Below are positions 1 through 12,183 of a stretch of 64,000 nt of DNA, in pieces. The translations under genes and the position numbers were made by a program. Each line of letters opens with the position of its first letter. Positions within the stretch are counted from its first letter, which is position 1. This stretch comes from Branchiostoma floridae (Eukaryota > Chordata > Leptocardii > Amphioxiformes > Branchiostomatidae), in contig NC_049996.1 in assembly GCF_000003815.2 (NCBI RefSeq), positions 14,168,374-14,232,373 on the forward strand, given 5' to 3'. Under the pieces are notes generated by a model. That model was not told the DNA's origin. It did no database searches and worked only from the letters and a program-made list of their open reading frames with translations.

Positions 1-905
1 CCAAATGATGATTATGATGAGCGTTAGGTAAAGAGCAGGAACATCAAGTTTAAGAACCTTCAAGAACATTCAATTACTATACGTATATGTATCAACTAAT
101 GTTTAGCATACGTGTTAAAGGTCTAGTGTCTACTGTTTTGTTTGACATCACTTGACTTCTAAGTTATTTTACCTGATCAGTCATTGCCAAGGTATGCTGG
201 TGTTTCGAAAGCGCCGGGGTCTTCAGACTCTAGCAAGACGACCCTCCTCCTGGAGCAAGACCTCCCCTGGGGAGCACACTGTATGCATTGCTGACAGGAG
301 TAAAATTATTCTAAGTGTTTGGACAACTAAATTACGATGTAGTGGTCTGGTGTACGAGTCAATGTGAATATTTAAGTGTAGAGGTCAAGTGTGAAAAATT
401 GACTGCATGAAAGTGTGACGTACCGTGTAAAATTAGTGTTTGATGATGCATTGTAGTTGTGGGTAAAGGTCTGAAATGGAATGAGTGTCCTGCAAGGGTA
501 AAATTATTCTAAGTGTTTGAGAAGCTCCTCTGGTGTAGTTGTGTGCTGTATGAGTCAATGTGAATATTTAAGTGTAGAGGTCCTAAGAGTGGTTAAGTGA
601 CTGCATAAAGGTGTGACGTACCGTGTAAAATTCTGGCTAAGTGTTCGAGGATGCAGTGTAGTGTAAAGGTCTGACACATTGTGTAATTAAAAGTGGCTGT
701 GAAAATCAATGAGTAGATGTCTACTGAAGTCTGTGACATACATGTACTATGTAAAATTTTGGCTACGTGTTTGTGGATTCAGTGTAGAGTGATGTGTGTA
801 ACTATGATCTGAAATGGAATGAGTGTCATGCATGTGTTGGGTATTAGTGAAGTGTAAGGGAATGGGACCTGGGTGTGTGACGTACCGTGTAGGTGTATGG
901 GGTGT
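1..905 (+). repeat. irregular tandem repeats around gtgacgtaccgtgtaaaatt
   Basis: The motif recurs near 415, 611, 739 (diverged) and 875, with phrases such as agtgtagaggtc and gagtcaatgtgaatat between. The part at 160-410 has a second copy at 7590-7815. No gene is seen. Confidence 0.6.
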
Positions 906-2805
906 TGTCTTGTGTTAACAAAGAGACCATACTCACAACTCCCATCTTCTTACACAGCTCTGCTCATCAAAGTCTCGGTACCTAAGGTGGCTCACATTTC
1001 AGCATGCATTTGGTTTTAAGAGCTCAAAGGCCTTACAATGTGTACTTCACCTTTGAATAATGTACATGTATATTTAACTACTGCTTCACTGTCAACTTTT
1101 TGTGGGTTAAGATTCTAATGTACAATATGTACATTTTGAATGGTTATATCAACAATAAAAATAAAAGAGAAGGTTAGCTGTTTTACCAATTTATTTTGGC
1201 TTTCTTTGTAGAGTAAGATACATTTCGCATTAGAGAGTACTTCCCTTGTGAAGCGCTCCAAAATCAACACGCCGCCCCAAAATCGACACGCTGGCCCAAA
1301 ATCGACTTGTTAGCTAGGATTCCATTCCTGCGTGCAGGGCGGCGGGTCGATTTTGGGGCAGTATTTCGGGGAACTTGACAGCGCCCTCATGCGGATGAAG
1401 AAATTATCGTCACGTCATAGATGCGATATTCCCGAGCATCTCAAATCCAACTTCACATCAAAATTCATATGTTAACGTGCATCTAATGATATGATACCTT
1501 TTATGGCTTCTTATTATCTAAACTGTAGAGTACTATTAAAGTTGCCGGGCGTCATGCATGCAAAAGCTGAAATCGTTACATCATCGTCAACACAAAGGAA
1601 AACATGCCTGTCCTTGGTGCTGAACACCACCAGCCTTCAATAATCAGCAGAGTTTCGCCGAAAAGAGAGAACTGATTCCTAGGTTGCAACACCTTCACCC
1701 CACGCTGGGTGGCGCTTTATTGGTACCGTGTCACGGTCAGGTGCACCTGGACAGACATGAGTGCCTGCAGTACCTTCACCAGTCACTTTGCGGCACTTTA
1801 TGGGCACCGTGCCACGGCCAGATGCAGTCTGTTTGTGATGAGGGATGAAATGACTTGAAGGTACAGAGAGGGGTCGGGAATAAGGTAGCCGTATAGGCAA
1901 AGGAAACTGCTATTCCGTGATCCAAAGGGCAGTTTCAAACGCTGTAAGCATTGTCGTGAAATTACCACTGTTTTTTTTTCGACCAAAAACGAATAATAGA
2001 AACATTGAACGGTAAGGATTAACATCAGTAGAATTATGAAGGATTATGGCTGTCCATAGATAATGTTTGCGGTGTCGTTTACAGATAACTTTGCTCTCAT
2101 GCCGTCTCCATTTGAGGAGATAAGCTCCTTAGCTGTTCGGCTGACATACTGCGATACTATGTGAATATCAGGTGCCGTTGTGAGAGGTCAAAGGTTAAAA
2201 AGTTTTGCCAGGTGAGTTGACGGACGTCAGCTCCGTGCCTGTAAAAACACGGCTGCTTTTTTTTCGAAATGGAGAAGGCTCAGGTATGTATCGTTTTGTT
2301 CCGTTAATAATCATGTAGAACCTGCATAGCTGAAGATTTTGCAATGCTGATATAATCTATCAAAACTTAACGCAACTTGCAAGTGTTTGTTCTAGACAGT
2401 TCCCTTACATACCAACGATCGCTGTTGTTGTTTATAACCGGGGTATTTGACGGCCGGTGCCTACCAGGACGCCAGTAGACTGGATTAAAGATTGATATTT
2501 AAACTAGCAAATCAAATTACTGGTTAATATGTAAATCCATATTTTGCCAAACACCTGATTTTTCCTACCACTGCGTCACCGTGACACCATCGCGATCGCT
2601 CGTATGTTAGTCTGTTTATGTTACAAAGGTCTTTGTTTTCGCTTTCCGTTCCAACTAACATGCATTCTGCATATACGGCACCAAGCAAATGTTTTAATGT
2701 AAACTTTGTGAGTATTAGTGTTATATCTGTAACTAAATCACATGGACTAACAGAAAATGAGAATACAGTTGTAAAAGCATTTATATATACAATATTTAGC
2801 GATTG
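906..2805. other. no gene recognised
   Basis: Short frames only. Around 1270-1365 gccccaaaatcgacacg and its inverse gtcgattttggggc form a small inverted repeat. A plus-strand AATAAA cluster lies near 1152. The rest shows nothing I can name. Confidence 0.4.
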
Positions 2806-2814
2806 ATAACCGTA

Positions 2815-2875
2815 ATTATATTCACCTGTGTTACAGATGCACATCAACATGATTTATCCAGGTGGCCTTTTAGTG
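2815..2875 (+). other. exon-like segment, twin of 4256-4315
   Basis: cacctgtgttacag followed by atgcacatcaacatgattta resembles an acceptor and exon start, and recurs about 1.44 kb downstream with moderate divergence. It could be a duplicated exon or part of a repeat. Confidence 0.25.
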
Positions 2876-3715
2876 GCTGTCCCACAAGCTAAAGGAATGT
2901 CGGACGACTCGGACCATCACCAACTCGGCCCAGTCAACTCGGCCCATCTGCCGGGACAACTCGGACCATCCCCCCTGGACAGCTATTTAATTAATTTTTT
3001 TTTCGAAAACATAATCCCCAACACTAGTTTTATATGTATATACTCTGAAATGAGAAAACTGTAGGTTGGATTGATTGGATTGAGTAATTCATCGGAAGTT
3101 TTCGGCATTCCAGGCGGCGCACATTAGGTCGTTGACCCCGAAATACGCAGCGTGTGTGGACATGTGGACATGTGTGAGGCGCTTCTAATAGAGGACAGTA
3201 GTAAACTTTATTATTACTTGCTCTTCGGAATAGCGTCCTGATTCCAAGCTGAATGTGCACTGTGAAAGTAGTGTAATAACTCATCAGTACGCTGACTAAG
3301 AAGTTAATTACTCGTCAAAACTTACCAATTGCCAATATGCCGACTTAAGAATGCTCTACGTACATACAAATGTATTAACATATTATGTATCGTGTGCAGC
3401 TTCATTTGTGTACCGCTCCGTCTTGAATGTCACAAGACGATTATCTTAGAGAGGAATGTGGTACACAATATAATTTACTGATCTTATTTCAGTAACGCTG
3501 TGGCATGTATCTGTTGAACTTGACCAACTATGCGGTGTGTAACGTTGTTAGTTCAGTAAAGATCGTAGATGTCTGTTGTTACAAAATATATAATGTTAAC
3601 TAAAGTAACTTTTCTTTATAAGTGTTAGGATTAAGACTTTCTACATGGGTCATGGGCATGTTACTTTGTCTACGTGTAGAACAGTGTTGATTTCGGTGTA
3701 ACATCGACTATCATA

Positions 3716-3982
3716 ATTCCACCAGGTGCCATAATACCGCCACCTCAAAAAATCGTTAGTATGGAGGTCATCCCAAGATTGTCTTCAACACCGAATGTTA
3801 AATATCCTAAATGTAATACACAATTCAGATATCTAGGTGTTGAAAACAATCTTGAGAAGGCCTCTGGCCCGATTTACAGGAGGCAAAAAATCAAACGACG
3901 TACGTCGTTCAAACTGCCTCGTGTAAATTGGGCCTCTGTAACAACGTTTTTGAGGTGGCGGTATAATGACACCTGGTGGAAT
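3716..3982. mobile_element. MITE-like element with ~37-bp terminal inverted repeats
   Basis: The left end attccaccaggtgccataat is mirrored at the right by its near-exact complement (ends with acctggtggaat); the arms run on through accgccacctcaaaaa. The 85-codon frame inside is not a gene. Confidence 0.7.
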
Positions 3983-4255
3983 CATGCGAATGTATGTTAC
4001 TTAGATAGTCTTGGATAGTCGGATTTGTAGCATTTATATTAGAATGGAACTCAGTTTCTATTGTTTTCTGTTCTTGTCCATGCCTAGCTTTTTGAATAAA
4101 GAAAAAGTGTCCACGATCTGCTTGTCAGTCTTTGTTTGTCTTTTCATTCTCACGCCAGATTCTGCCAAGTAGCAAACTAATAGGTCCTGGAATAGTGTTG
4201 GCCACCACACATAGTTTGCAAGTTAGCAATTGATGTATTCAGATTGATTACACTC

Positions 4256-4315
4256 ACCTGTGTTACAGGTGCATGATGAACATAATTTACCCAAATGGTC
4301 TTTTTGATATCAAAA
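4256..4315 (+). other. exon-like segment, twin of 2815-2875
   Basis: cacctgtgttacag then gtgcatgatgaacataattt, with a short frame reading NIIYPNGLF. No gene context supports either copy. Confidence 0.25.
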
Positions 4316-4319
4316 CCAC

Positions 4320-5135
4320 GAGTGAAATATGCATTTTGTATAGGTACTTTAAAAATTTGGTGGGGTGTAGGGGGGCTGGGGTGACAAGAGGCATGAACAA
4401 CAATACTAGTAGTTTCCATTCAATATTAAACCTTGTATTGAGGGGAGGGCTAGAAGAGGTCTGGGAAATTGTGGGAAAATGAACATATAATGAGAAAATT
4501 TAATTTTATTTGTATTTATTTTGTATAAGTCTCCCATAATGCGACATCGTGTTACGTGACGTCTTGCGGCACAGCCTGGCGTGGCCAGACTAGCCTTGAG
4601 GGCACCGCGGAAGGCCCTAGTTTTTTGAGACACTACATTCCCAGACAGAGAACTAGTGATCTCCTAAGCCATAGGACAGCTCAGCTCAGCGGTCCAAGGC
4701 TCGCAGTGCCAACCTATTGGAGCTGGCACCTTAAAAATGGAACATGAAGGCTGCCATTCCAGAACAAGCATGGAATGACGTAACCTCACCACACTCGTGT
4801 CTGAGACCTAGAGAAACTCCGTATAGCTTTTACTTGTGGTCCAAGAACTGGAAGGAAAGAGCAATTCCTGCTTATTCATGTAGTTTTTCTCTCATATAAT
4901 TAAAGTATGAAATACACGTAGTTCAACCCGTTCATTATATAATTTCTCGTTCTCTATGAAGATATAGAATTGGTGTTTTCATCATATATTTTATTTTCTT
5001 CTGGAGCTTTTTGTGCACATGGCTACCTGGGTAAATTATAATTTGCCGATACACCTTAAATGATTATGTGCACCTGTTGGTACCAGGTGATGAAACTTGA
5101 GATGACCTAATTATGATGTTATTTCTAAATGTCCA
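4320..5135. other. no gene recognised
   Basis: Mixed-composition sequence with short frames on both strands. I see no splice-supported exon, RNA gene or clear repeat. Confidence 0.35.
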
Positions 5136-5139
5136 TTCA

Positions 5140-5470
5140 ACCAAACCGAAAGAATCATTATGTTTGAAGAAGTCACAAAGATTTATCCCAACTTCCCCAC
5201 ATTGACAGACGAACAGAAAACCACTTTTCTCTTGAAATCGCGGAAACCTACACATTTTAGAAAAAAAATTCGTCTCCTTCTGCTTCCAAAAAAGAAGTCA
5301 AACCCAACCTGTTTAGAAATAGCCAACACTAGTATTAGAGTAGAATATTGTTTATAACTGCCCATTGTTACTTGTATAATGTCTACATCTACTATGTTTA
5401 TACCATGTACTTGCAATTAGCCCTCGGGCACGAACTTGTAAATAAACTTCTTTTCTTTTCTTTTTTTATT
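5140..5470 (+). mobile_element. LINE 3' fragment
   Basis: A short frame reads FPTLTDEQKTTFLLKS, recalling the C-terminal tails of non-LTR reverse transcriptase proteins. It is followed by an AT-rich stretch ending agccctcgggcacgaacttg and taaataaac, like a LINE 3' UTR. Heavily truncated. Confidence 0.45.
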
Positions 5471-5676
5471 AAACTGCGGTGTTTTCCTAATTACACTCCA
5501 TACCTCCAAGTGCCCGCTCTTCTTCTACAGTCATTATGACATGGCATAGACTCAGGCTACTTCTTTAGCTCAAACAGCTAGATGTAAGTTTCACAGAAGC
5601 TATTGATATCCCAACGCAATTTTTTTCAGTAATGACAACAGCAGGGACTTTATTTTTATATTATAATACTGTAAAT

Positions 5677-5867
5677 GCATGGGATTCAGTTTAGCGGTAG
5701 CGGGAAAAAGGACTTTTCGCAGTGGTTTTAAGTTCGCGGTAACACCATAGACTGCAGTCTAATACCAGTGTAGAAAAATGTTCGCGGTGGTTTTAAGTTC
5801 GCGGTTAAGTGGTCACCGTGAAAACCGCGAACATTAATCCACCGCGAACATTTCTGCATTTACAGTG
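5677..5867. mobile_element. palindromic MITE, TACTGTAAATGCA family, copy 1
   Basis: Terminal tactgtaaatgca at the left and tgcatttacagt at the right, with internal runs of gttcgcggtggttttaagtt and its complement. The same layout recurs at 8413, 41464, 50233, 56927 and 63121. Confidence 0.75.
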
Positions 5868-6011
5868 AATACAATGCAAACACTTCCCCTCATACATAGT
5901 AAACCCTGCAAGGCAGATTCAACTGCAAATATTTCCCCTTTAGAGCAAGTTCAAAAACACACAAGTGACAGCAAAAGAAGACAAAAGCATGGAAGGTTTT
6001 ACCTAAACAAT

Positions 6012-6017
6012 CTTTAT
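6012..6017 (-). terminator. candidate polyadenylation signal AATAAA (minus strand)
   Basis: AATAAA read on the minus strand with GT-rich sequence just beyond. It could end the transcript carrying the terminal exon at 7268-7469, giving a ~1.2-kb 3' UTR that would include the foldback at 6339-6544. Confidence 0.3.
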
Positions 6018-6338
6018 TGGTCAACTCTAACACATAACAATTCCTTTAAAAAAATACAATCTCCTATATTGCAAGGCAGCCATAGTTTCTCTCTCGCACA
6101 CAGCGTGGCATTGCGAAAACCGCCATGAGGAAATGACCAGCATACAACCTGCATCCCCATGCAACACATTTGCAACACATTAGCAGTATCATTATCATCA
6201 TATAACATGGTACAAAAACAGGCGGCAAGCCAGGGCCGAACAAAATATAGTTATCTCCTGAGGTCCGACCCTGGCTTTAGCGAGGAACGAGAATAAATCA
6301 CACGTACGTACGCTAAGATTCTTACGAGGTCAAAAGTT

Positions 6339-6544
6339 TGCCCTAAAGCCCCCTTTACAAATCAAGAATTTAGCTCGGCCGAGTTGTCAGCGAGCTCTAA
6401 ATTACGAGGAGGCACGACCCTGATACCTACGAACAAATGACAGAGTTTCTTCGTCGGCATCAGGGTCATACCTCCTCGTAATTTAGAGCTCGCTAACAGC
6501 TCGGCCGAGCCAAATTCTTGATTTGTAAAGGGGGCTTAAGGGCG
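6339..6544. mobile_element. near-perfect ~80-bp inverted repeat (foldback element)
   Basis: Arms begin aagccccctttacaaatcaa and its complement, and stay complementary with only a few mismatches, around a short loop. The arms include ctcggccgag and gagctctaaattacgaggag. Confidence 0.8.
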
Positions 6545-7267
6545 ACAGCGCTTCCAAAACAATTCTGCTGCGCGACAATCAAGAGCTAAAGTTTGCGAAC
6601 ACTGCTGACCTTCAGTACTTACAAGTTTTTCTACTCCAACTGCTGATGCCACAAAAAAATGCATGTAACAATTGTTTTGACTCTAGGTTAATATGTCCAA
6701 GTACCACACTTGTCTATCATCCCGTACCCCATTTTTTCAAGGCGCCCATTTAGTAATACATGGATGCAAACCCTGCTCCTAAAAATAGATGTACAAAATT
6801 ACTTTCCCATCGTTAAGTCTGCCCTACGAAATGCTCAACATCCAAAAACCATTCGGTTTAATCTCTCCCCAAGTTACAACAGTGTACAACGACTCTTCAA
6901 GGCACAGTCAGTTTGTAAAAATACCTTCTTAGTTCAACAAGCTCTACAACAATAATACCCTTCTTCAAGTTTTTCTTTGACAGGCTTTCTTCATAAGTTC
7001 TGCATCAAGAATTACATTTCATCTGCTCTACTTGCTGCTAGTTCTTTGGTCAATGCATTTGTACAAATTGTAGTACAATTATTTTTAAACACAGGCTCAA
7101 TGGTTTGCCAGACTAACTAGTGATGTACATGTCAATTTTACAAGTCAATGTGAAACGTAAGTACATTTGAACTGCATGATAAAAAAGCTGACATTACAAT
7201 TCTAACAGTACCTGCTGCAAACAGACTACTTTATAACATCTTTTTAAAGTCAAGATGACATCTATTT

Positions 7268-7469
7268 TTAACTTGAAAGTTCACCTGTGTTGGCACCACC
7301 AAAGTTCAGTAACCTCAGAAGTTTCATAACACGTACATTTTCAGTCATCCTGACATTCATCAGGACTTCTGCACTAACGGAGAGGGGCTTTGTGGATTTT
7401 TTTACCCTGGCCCAGAGGTTTTCTTCTCCAGGCTTCGACGCTAGGTTTGGTTGCTTGATGTCAGTATTC
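7268..7469 (-). CDS. possible terminal coding exon of an unidentified gene
   Basis: A ctatctcccag acceptor opens a 66-codon frame to TAA with normal-looking composition: IKQPNLASKPGEENLWARV, then SVSAEVLMNVRMTENVRVM and LLRLLNFGGANTGELSS. I do not recognise the protein. The frame enters in phase 2. The 98-codon plus-strand frame over it is then a shadow. Confidence 0.35.
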
Positions 7470-7589
7470 CTGGGAGATAGTGCGCATAATATACACGTTC
7501 TGAAAATAGTAAGGGGGTGGTTGGTTAAGTTGTGTGTATATATTTATATATTGTTTTTTCTTTCTATTTATAAGCTAAGTTAATTTGTT

Positions 7590-7815
7590 TATTTTATTTA
7601 CCTGATCAGTCATTGCCAAGGTATGCTGGTGTTTCGAAGCACCAGGTCTTCAGCTTAGCAAAGACCTCCCCTGGGGAGCACACTGTATGCATTGCTGACA
7701 GGAGTGAAAAATTATTAAGTGTTTGGGAAACTTGCTCTGATGTAGTGGGTGTGCTGTATATATAAGTCAATGTGAACATGATTTAAGTGTAGAGGTCTTA
7801 AGTGTGAAAAATTCA
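7590..7815 (+). repeat. dispersed repeat, second copy of 160-410
   Basis: Shares acctgatcagtcattgccaa, cctcccctggggagcacact and following phrases in the same order with small indels. Confidence 0.7.
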
Positions 7816-7821
7816 GGTATA

Positions 7822-8214
7822 CACCTTTCTCACGCGGCGGCCATGATAGATCGAAGAAGAGGTCAATGAGGCAAACAGACAAAACTTATTTCTAAAATCA
7901 GGTCCCATTTAGTTTTCCCCCAAACCACACAAATGTTCATGATATAAGATAGAATAATAAATATTACAAGAAGTGTTATGCACCGAAAGATGTAGCAATT
8001 TAGAGTAGTGTAGACTGACCCCATAGTCCCTTAAGAGATGCAAAATAACAACATAATAATGCAAATTTTTAACGAATTTGCAGCCATTCACTTATTGGTC
8101 GATTTCCTAATTGGCAGGCTACCATTGGTCGAACTGCTAATTATGATGGACAGCCTTTTGTTTGCCACATTGAACTCGTTTTAGATCTATCATGGCCGCC
8201 GCGTGAGAAAGGTG
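7822..8214. mobile_element. MITE-like element with long inverted repeats and TATA target duplication
   Basis: Ends cacctttctcacgcggcggc and its exact complement, with homology continuing for ~70 bp. Flanked on both sides by tata. No coding frame. Confidence 0.75.
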
Positions 8215-8412
8215 TATAGGAAAAGTGAGGAATGCCAGATTTCTCTCACCTGATACTCTTGTATCGTGCCACCTGTGGTGAGTTGTCAGGTCTCACCTGT
8301 GGTGTCTCACCTGGTAGAGACAGGTAAGGCTGCATACTTTGCTGGAATCCTATGAAGAATCATTAAACAAACATACAATGTACATGTAAGTCTTAAGTTG
8401 CCATGTGCAATG

Positions 8413-8613
8413 TCCTATAAATGCAGAAATGTTCGCAGTGGTTTTATGTTCTCCGCGTTGCCACTTCCCCACAAACTTAAAACCTGACTGCTAACATTTT
8501 TCCATGGAAGTAAGAGACTATAGTGCATAGTGATGCCACGAACTTAAAACCACCGCGAACTGGCCTTTTCCTGCCTTGCGGTAACTTCGCGGAACTTAAA
8601 TGCATTGACAGTA
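8413..8613. mobile_element. palindromic MITE, TACTGTAAATGCA family, degraded copy
   Basis: Retains ataaatgcagaaatgttcgc on the left and cttaaatgcattgacagtat on the right, with mutated interior. Confidence 0.6.
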
Positions 8614-10380
8614 TACAGAGTCAGCCTGTATTTATACCATCTCTCACTCATGGCTCAGGCTAGGGTTAATGTAGGGCCGGCCGCTAGGAGCGAGATTTTA
8701 GTCAGGCTAGTATACAGAGTAACTCACACCAATGTCATTGCTATACCATAGCCATTAGGAGCCAACTATACTCATTTGGCCCAAAAATGACCGAGAAAAA
8801 TCGATTTCAAGATTTGTCCGGAGAGAGAGGGACAATTACTCCTAGGGTAACCTTTATCGTAATTAAATTTCGTGATATCAAGTCGACTGACGGTGGTCTC
8901 AAACTGCAATATATTGAAAAAAAGCAATTTGAAACCACCGTCCATCTACATGATATCCCCATTAAAAGATATCCTACTTTTAGGTACAACGGATATGGGT
9001 TATCCGGCGAATGACGGTGAACTGGCGTTACAAGAACACACTCAGACATCTATATGCATTATGCAGCACTTTCCCAAAGTTGGAATATTCATTATCATGA
9101 ATGAAGGTTTTTAAAGGAAGAAGAAAGGGACAAAGGTTTTCAGGATTCCGTTGACTTAAAAAGGATATGACTAATTTTTTCCAATCAATCATAAATGATA
9201 GATGCAAATATGATCAACTCAACTAAAATTTACAAACTGATTACTGCGCCTTATGAGGTATGCCCCAGGTATGACTGAGAAAAAAATTCAAAATATTATT
9301 TAACAAAAAATTACAATGTTATTTATCATATAGTCACTGAGTTATGTAGTTCTAATTTCATAATTTAGTATACCTTTCTGTCAAAAGTTGCAATTCTTCT
9401 GTCAAAATTCAAGGTCAAAGTAGCTGTTGCAGCTTAGGGGTAGGTGCACAAAAATGTCAAACTCCTTTGCTTTTGAAACTTGATATCATTGACCTTGTTT
9501 ACCTGAAATTTGGGCGGGAACATCAGAATAATTTCATAATACACATTCGTGCGCATTCCAACACCTGGTGTTCTTGAAACATGTGGAGATAACAAAGGGA
9601 CAATACTTTTTTTGCAAATAGGAACTAAAAACGTTCTATAATACTGAAATAGACAGATAAGATGTAGGGATGGTGGAAAACAAGTCCACAAATTGTGATA
9701 TTTTGTTAGATGTTGTTAGTAGCTGTTTTGTTAAGTCATTTGGACCCAACTGTTTAGCACTGAAGCCCAAAAGTGATTAACATGAAGTCGAGCAGACAGT
9801 ATGCAAAACAACCTTGTTCACAGTAAGACGTTCACTTTTGATGACTAAGACAACAAAAGGTGTGACACCTTCATGCTATTGTTTGAAGCCTTTGGAGGCA
9901 GCTATTTAGCACTTATGTTGTATCAAGTTGAAAGGCCCTGTCATGCTGTCTACTGTTTGTGTCTGGGTTTTGGAATAAAAGAAAGCCGGGAGTTGGAAGT
10001 TGGGACAGTCTGAGTGAGGTGACAGACAGAGAAGGCAGCAGAGAGAGTGTCCAACTCACAGCTCCCGTGCGTGTCAACGGCATGACTGTGTCCTGTGCGT
10101 GCTTTCTGATCCTGTAGTCTAAACGTTCCTCGTGCAGCATTTAAAAGAACATGGGGCCACAACACCACCACCCCTTACAAAGACATACACTAATATTCAA
10201 TACTCTAGTAGCATACCACACGTCCAAACGTTCAAAAATCTGACCAAATCAAAATGGTCTAAAATTGCCTGGCTCTGTGAAAGTCCGTCTTAAACCAAAA
10301 CTGTCAATCGAAGCCTACAGTACTTCACCATTTTTCACGAATCATGACATTCCGTATTTTTAGTTGCTACAAAATGATAC
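8614..10380. other. no gene recognised
   Basis: An imperfect hairpin lies at about 8885-8945 (gacggtggt... mirrored by accaccgtc). Otherwise AT-rich sequence with short frames and no supported exon. Confidence 0.35.
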
Positions 10381-10405
10381 GAGTGGAATGAGTTTGTTGG
10401 TTTAC

Positions 10406-10699
10406 CTGTAAGAATAAGTGAGGTCGTCTCAAAACATCACGCACCTCTTCCCAACCGTCTCGCCATTTTCTTGTCTTCTCCAAAATCGCCAGGTCAATGG
10501 TCAGAAAACCAACCTTTACTTTTCTTCTCAAACTATCCAGAGAGCGGCATAAATCCGCTACGGAAACTCCCAAGGTTCTGCTCCACACTTGAGGAAAACA
10601 TTCTACCGACAAAAATTCGGAAAAGTACCTAAAAACTCGCAAAAAATTATAGTTCCTAAGCATTCCCGTCTTACGAAAGCGCCATTTTGACCGGACCAC
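10406..10699 (-). CDS. possible first coding exon of an unidentified gene
   Basis: An ATG-started frame of 98 codons (MVRSKWRFRKTGMLRNYNF, later ILEKTRKWRDGWEEVRDVL) runs into a good donor (cttacag/gtaaac) in phase 0. It might belong with the terminal exon at 7268-7469, but at least one linking exon would be needed and I could not find one. Confidence 0.25.
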
Positions 10700-11115
10700 T
10701 CCAAACGTGTTTTTTTACACAGGTGTTCAAAACGCCGCTAATCAGTCTGAAGCTGCTGGTCTAATTATTTTTCTAACTTAAATCTCAAAAAGGGCTTTAA
10801 AACGACCAAGAAATATGTACAGCTACGGAGTGACTTTAACATTCCTTTTAGCAACAAAGTTTTCACGGGTAAGCTTGTATACGACCACACGCTGAAACTT
10901 ATCGAAAAATGTTGCGCAAACTTAACGAAGAATGTTGCCCAATTCTACGTAAAACAGTAAATTGATCACTGGAGAAGTACTCGGTGTTTGATGATCCGAT
11001 GGTGAAGAGCTACCCGAATACCATATTGCAAGCTTCTTAAAATCCTTAAGATTGAAGACACTTTCTGTCGCACTACACAGCTCCTTATTCACCTCTCTGT
11101 ATCTGTATCTAATTC

Positions 11116-11252
11116 ATATAGCCGGTATAACCGCCGTTCGGCGTAACACACCAGCTTCGCAGGCACGCGGCGCGGCAGCAGCTGGTTATATTACACCGAA
11201 CGACCCGTCACACCTAATATAACTTTAGCACATCTATCTTCAAGCGTTATTT
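11116..11252. repeat. dispersed structured repeat, copy 1
   Basis: agccggtataaccg through caagcgtt, with an internal inverted repeat (cgttcggcgtaa...accagct against agctggtt...accgaacg). A second copy lies at 23845-23972. Possibly a SINE or MITE; tRNA-type A and B boxes are not clear. Confidence 0.6.
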
Positions 11253-11344
11253 GAAGTTATCCAGAGAAGATGCCCCTACTGTGCTTGGTGATAACAAATT
11301 CCACTCTACGATAGTTCTGGGAAAATACGAATTTTGAACACATC

Positions 11345-11444
11345 NNNNNNNNNNNNNNNNNNNNNNNNNNNNNNNNNNNNNNNNNNNNNNNNNNNNNNNN
11401 NNNNNNNNNNNNNNNNNNNNNNNNNNNNNNNNNNNNNNNNNNNN
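11345..11444. other. assembly gap, 100 N
   Basis: Exactly 100 N, the conventional length for a gap of unknown size. Minus-strand frames crossing it are meaningless. Confidence 0.98.
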
Positions 11445-11700
11445 ATACACACACAGGTAATATGCCGTCCGGGAGCTGAACACCATCCACACAAGTAAAC
11501 ACTCCTGTCTTTGTTGCTGAACACCATCCACACACAGGTAAATATACCTGTTCTTGGTACTAAACACCATCCACACACAGGTAAACATATTTATCAATGG
11601 CGTTGAACACCTTCCACACACAAACACGCCTGTCCCTGTTGCTGAACACCATCCACACACATACCTGTCCTTGGTGCTGAACACCATCCACACAGGTTAA
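11445..11700. repeat. minisatellite with gaacaccatccacacacagg core
   Basis: Units of roughly 45-60 bp pairing cctgtccttggtgctgaaca with caccatccacacacaggtaa. It probably continues into the gap. A related single unit is at 12045-12090 and another near 1605-1630. Confidence 0.7.
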
Positions 11701-11704
11701 CAGT

Positions 11705-12000
11705 ATCCACCTAAACGAAAGACATTCAGAAGATTAATTGCCTACTGTGGACCCAATGTCTGGAACAACCTACCGCCAGACACACGTACGGCTCCAAGTC
11801 TGACCTCCTTCAAATTACTCTTCAAGTAAAAGAAATGACCAAAACGAATGGACACTGAATCCTGAGCTTGCTCTGCATGTTTTGTATGAATGATACATGT
11901 TGATAGAATGATTAGGTCTCGCTGTAATCTGTATCTCAGTCTGTAATATTTTATGTGACCCTTGCTTCTCCTATGACCTGAATAAAGGTCCAAACAAACG
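11705..12000 (+). mobile_element. LINE 3' fragment
   Basis: A frame reads TFRRLIAYCGPNVWNNLPPD, then SLTSFKLLFK and stop, matching the usual end of many non-LTR reverse transcriptase proteins (G-x-LWN-LP...S-x-FK-x-x-LK). An AT-rich tail follows. Confidence 0.55.
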
Positions 12001-12183
12001 GGCGCTTTCCCTCTACTGATCACACACACACGCAGAGGCAATGATGCCTGTCCTTGGTGCTGAATACCACACATGCATGCAGGCACACAAGCACCCCCCC
12101 CCCCCACACACACACCTTCTGTTCTGATATACACATAAGTGGAAACCATACGCGTGTTGTACTGTCCTGGGCATGGTGACCCT

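Noticed and set aside
3761-4018. 85-codon plus-strand frame
   Set aside because: Lies almost wholly inside an inverted-repeat element and reads through its arms.
9913-10171. Minus-strand frame with HEERLDYRIRKHAQD and a gtgagt donor as a middle exon
   Set aside because: The upstream acceptor is poor and its phase does not link the candidate first and last exons.
11247-11693. Three minus-strand frames with CGWCS/VWMVFS repeats across the N run
   Set aside because: Translations of a minisatellite and of the assembly gap.
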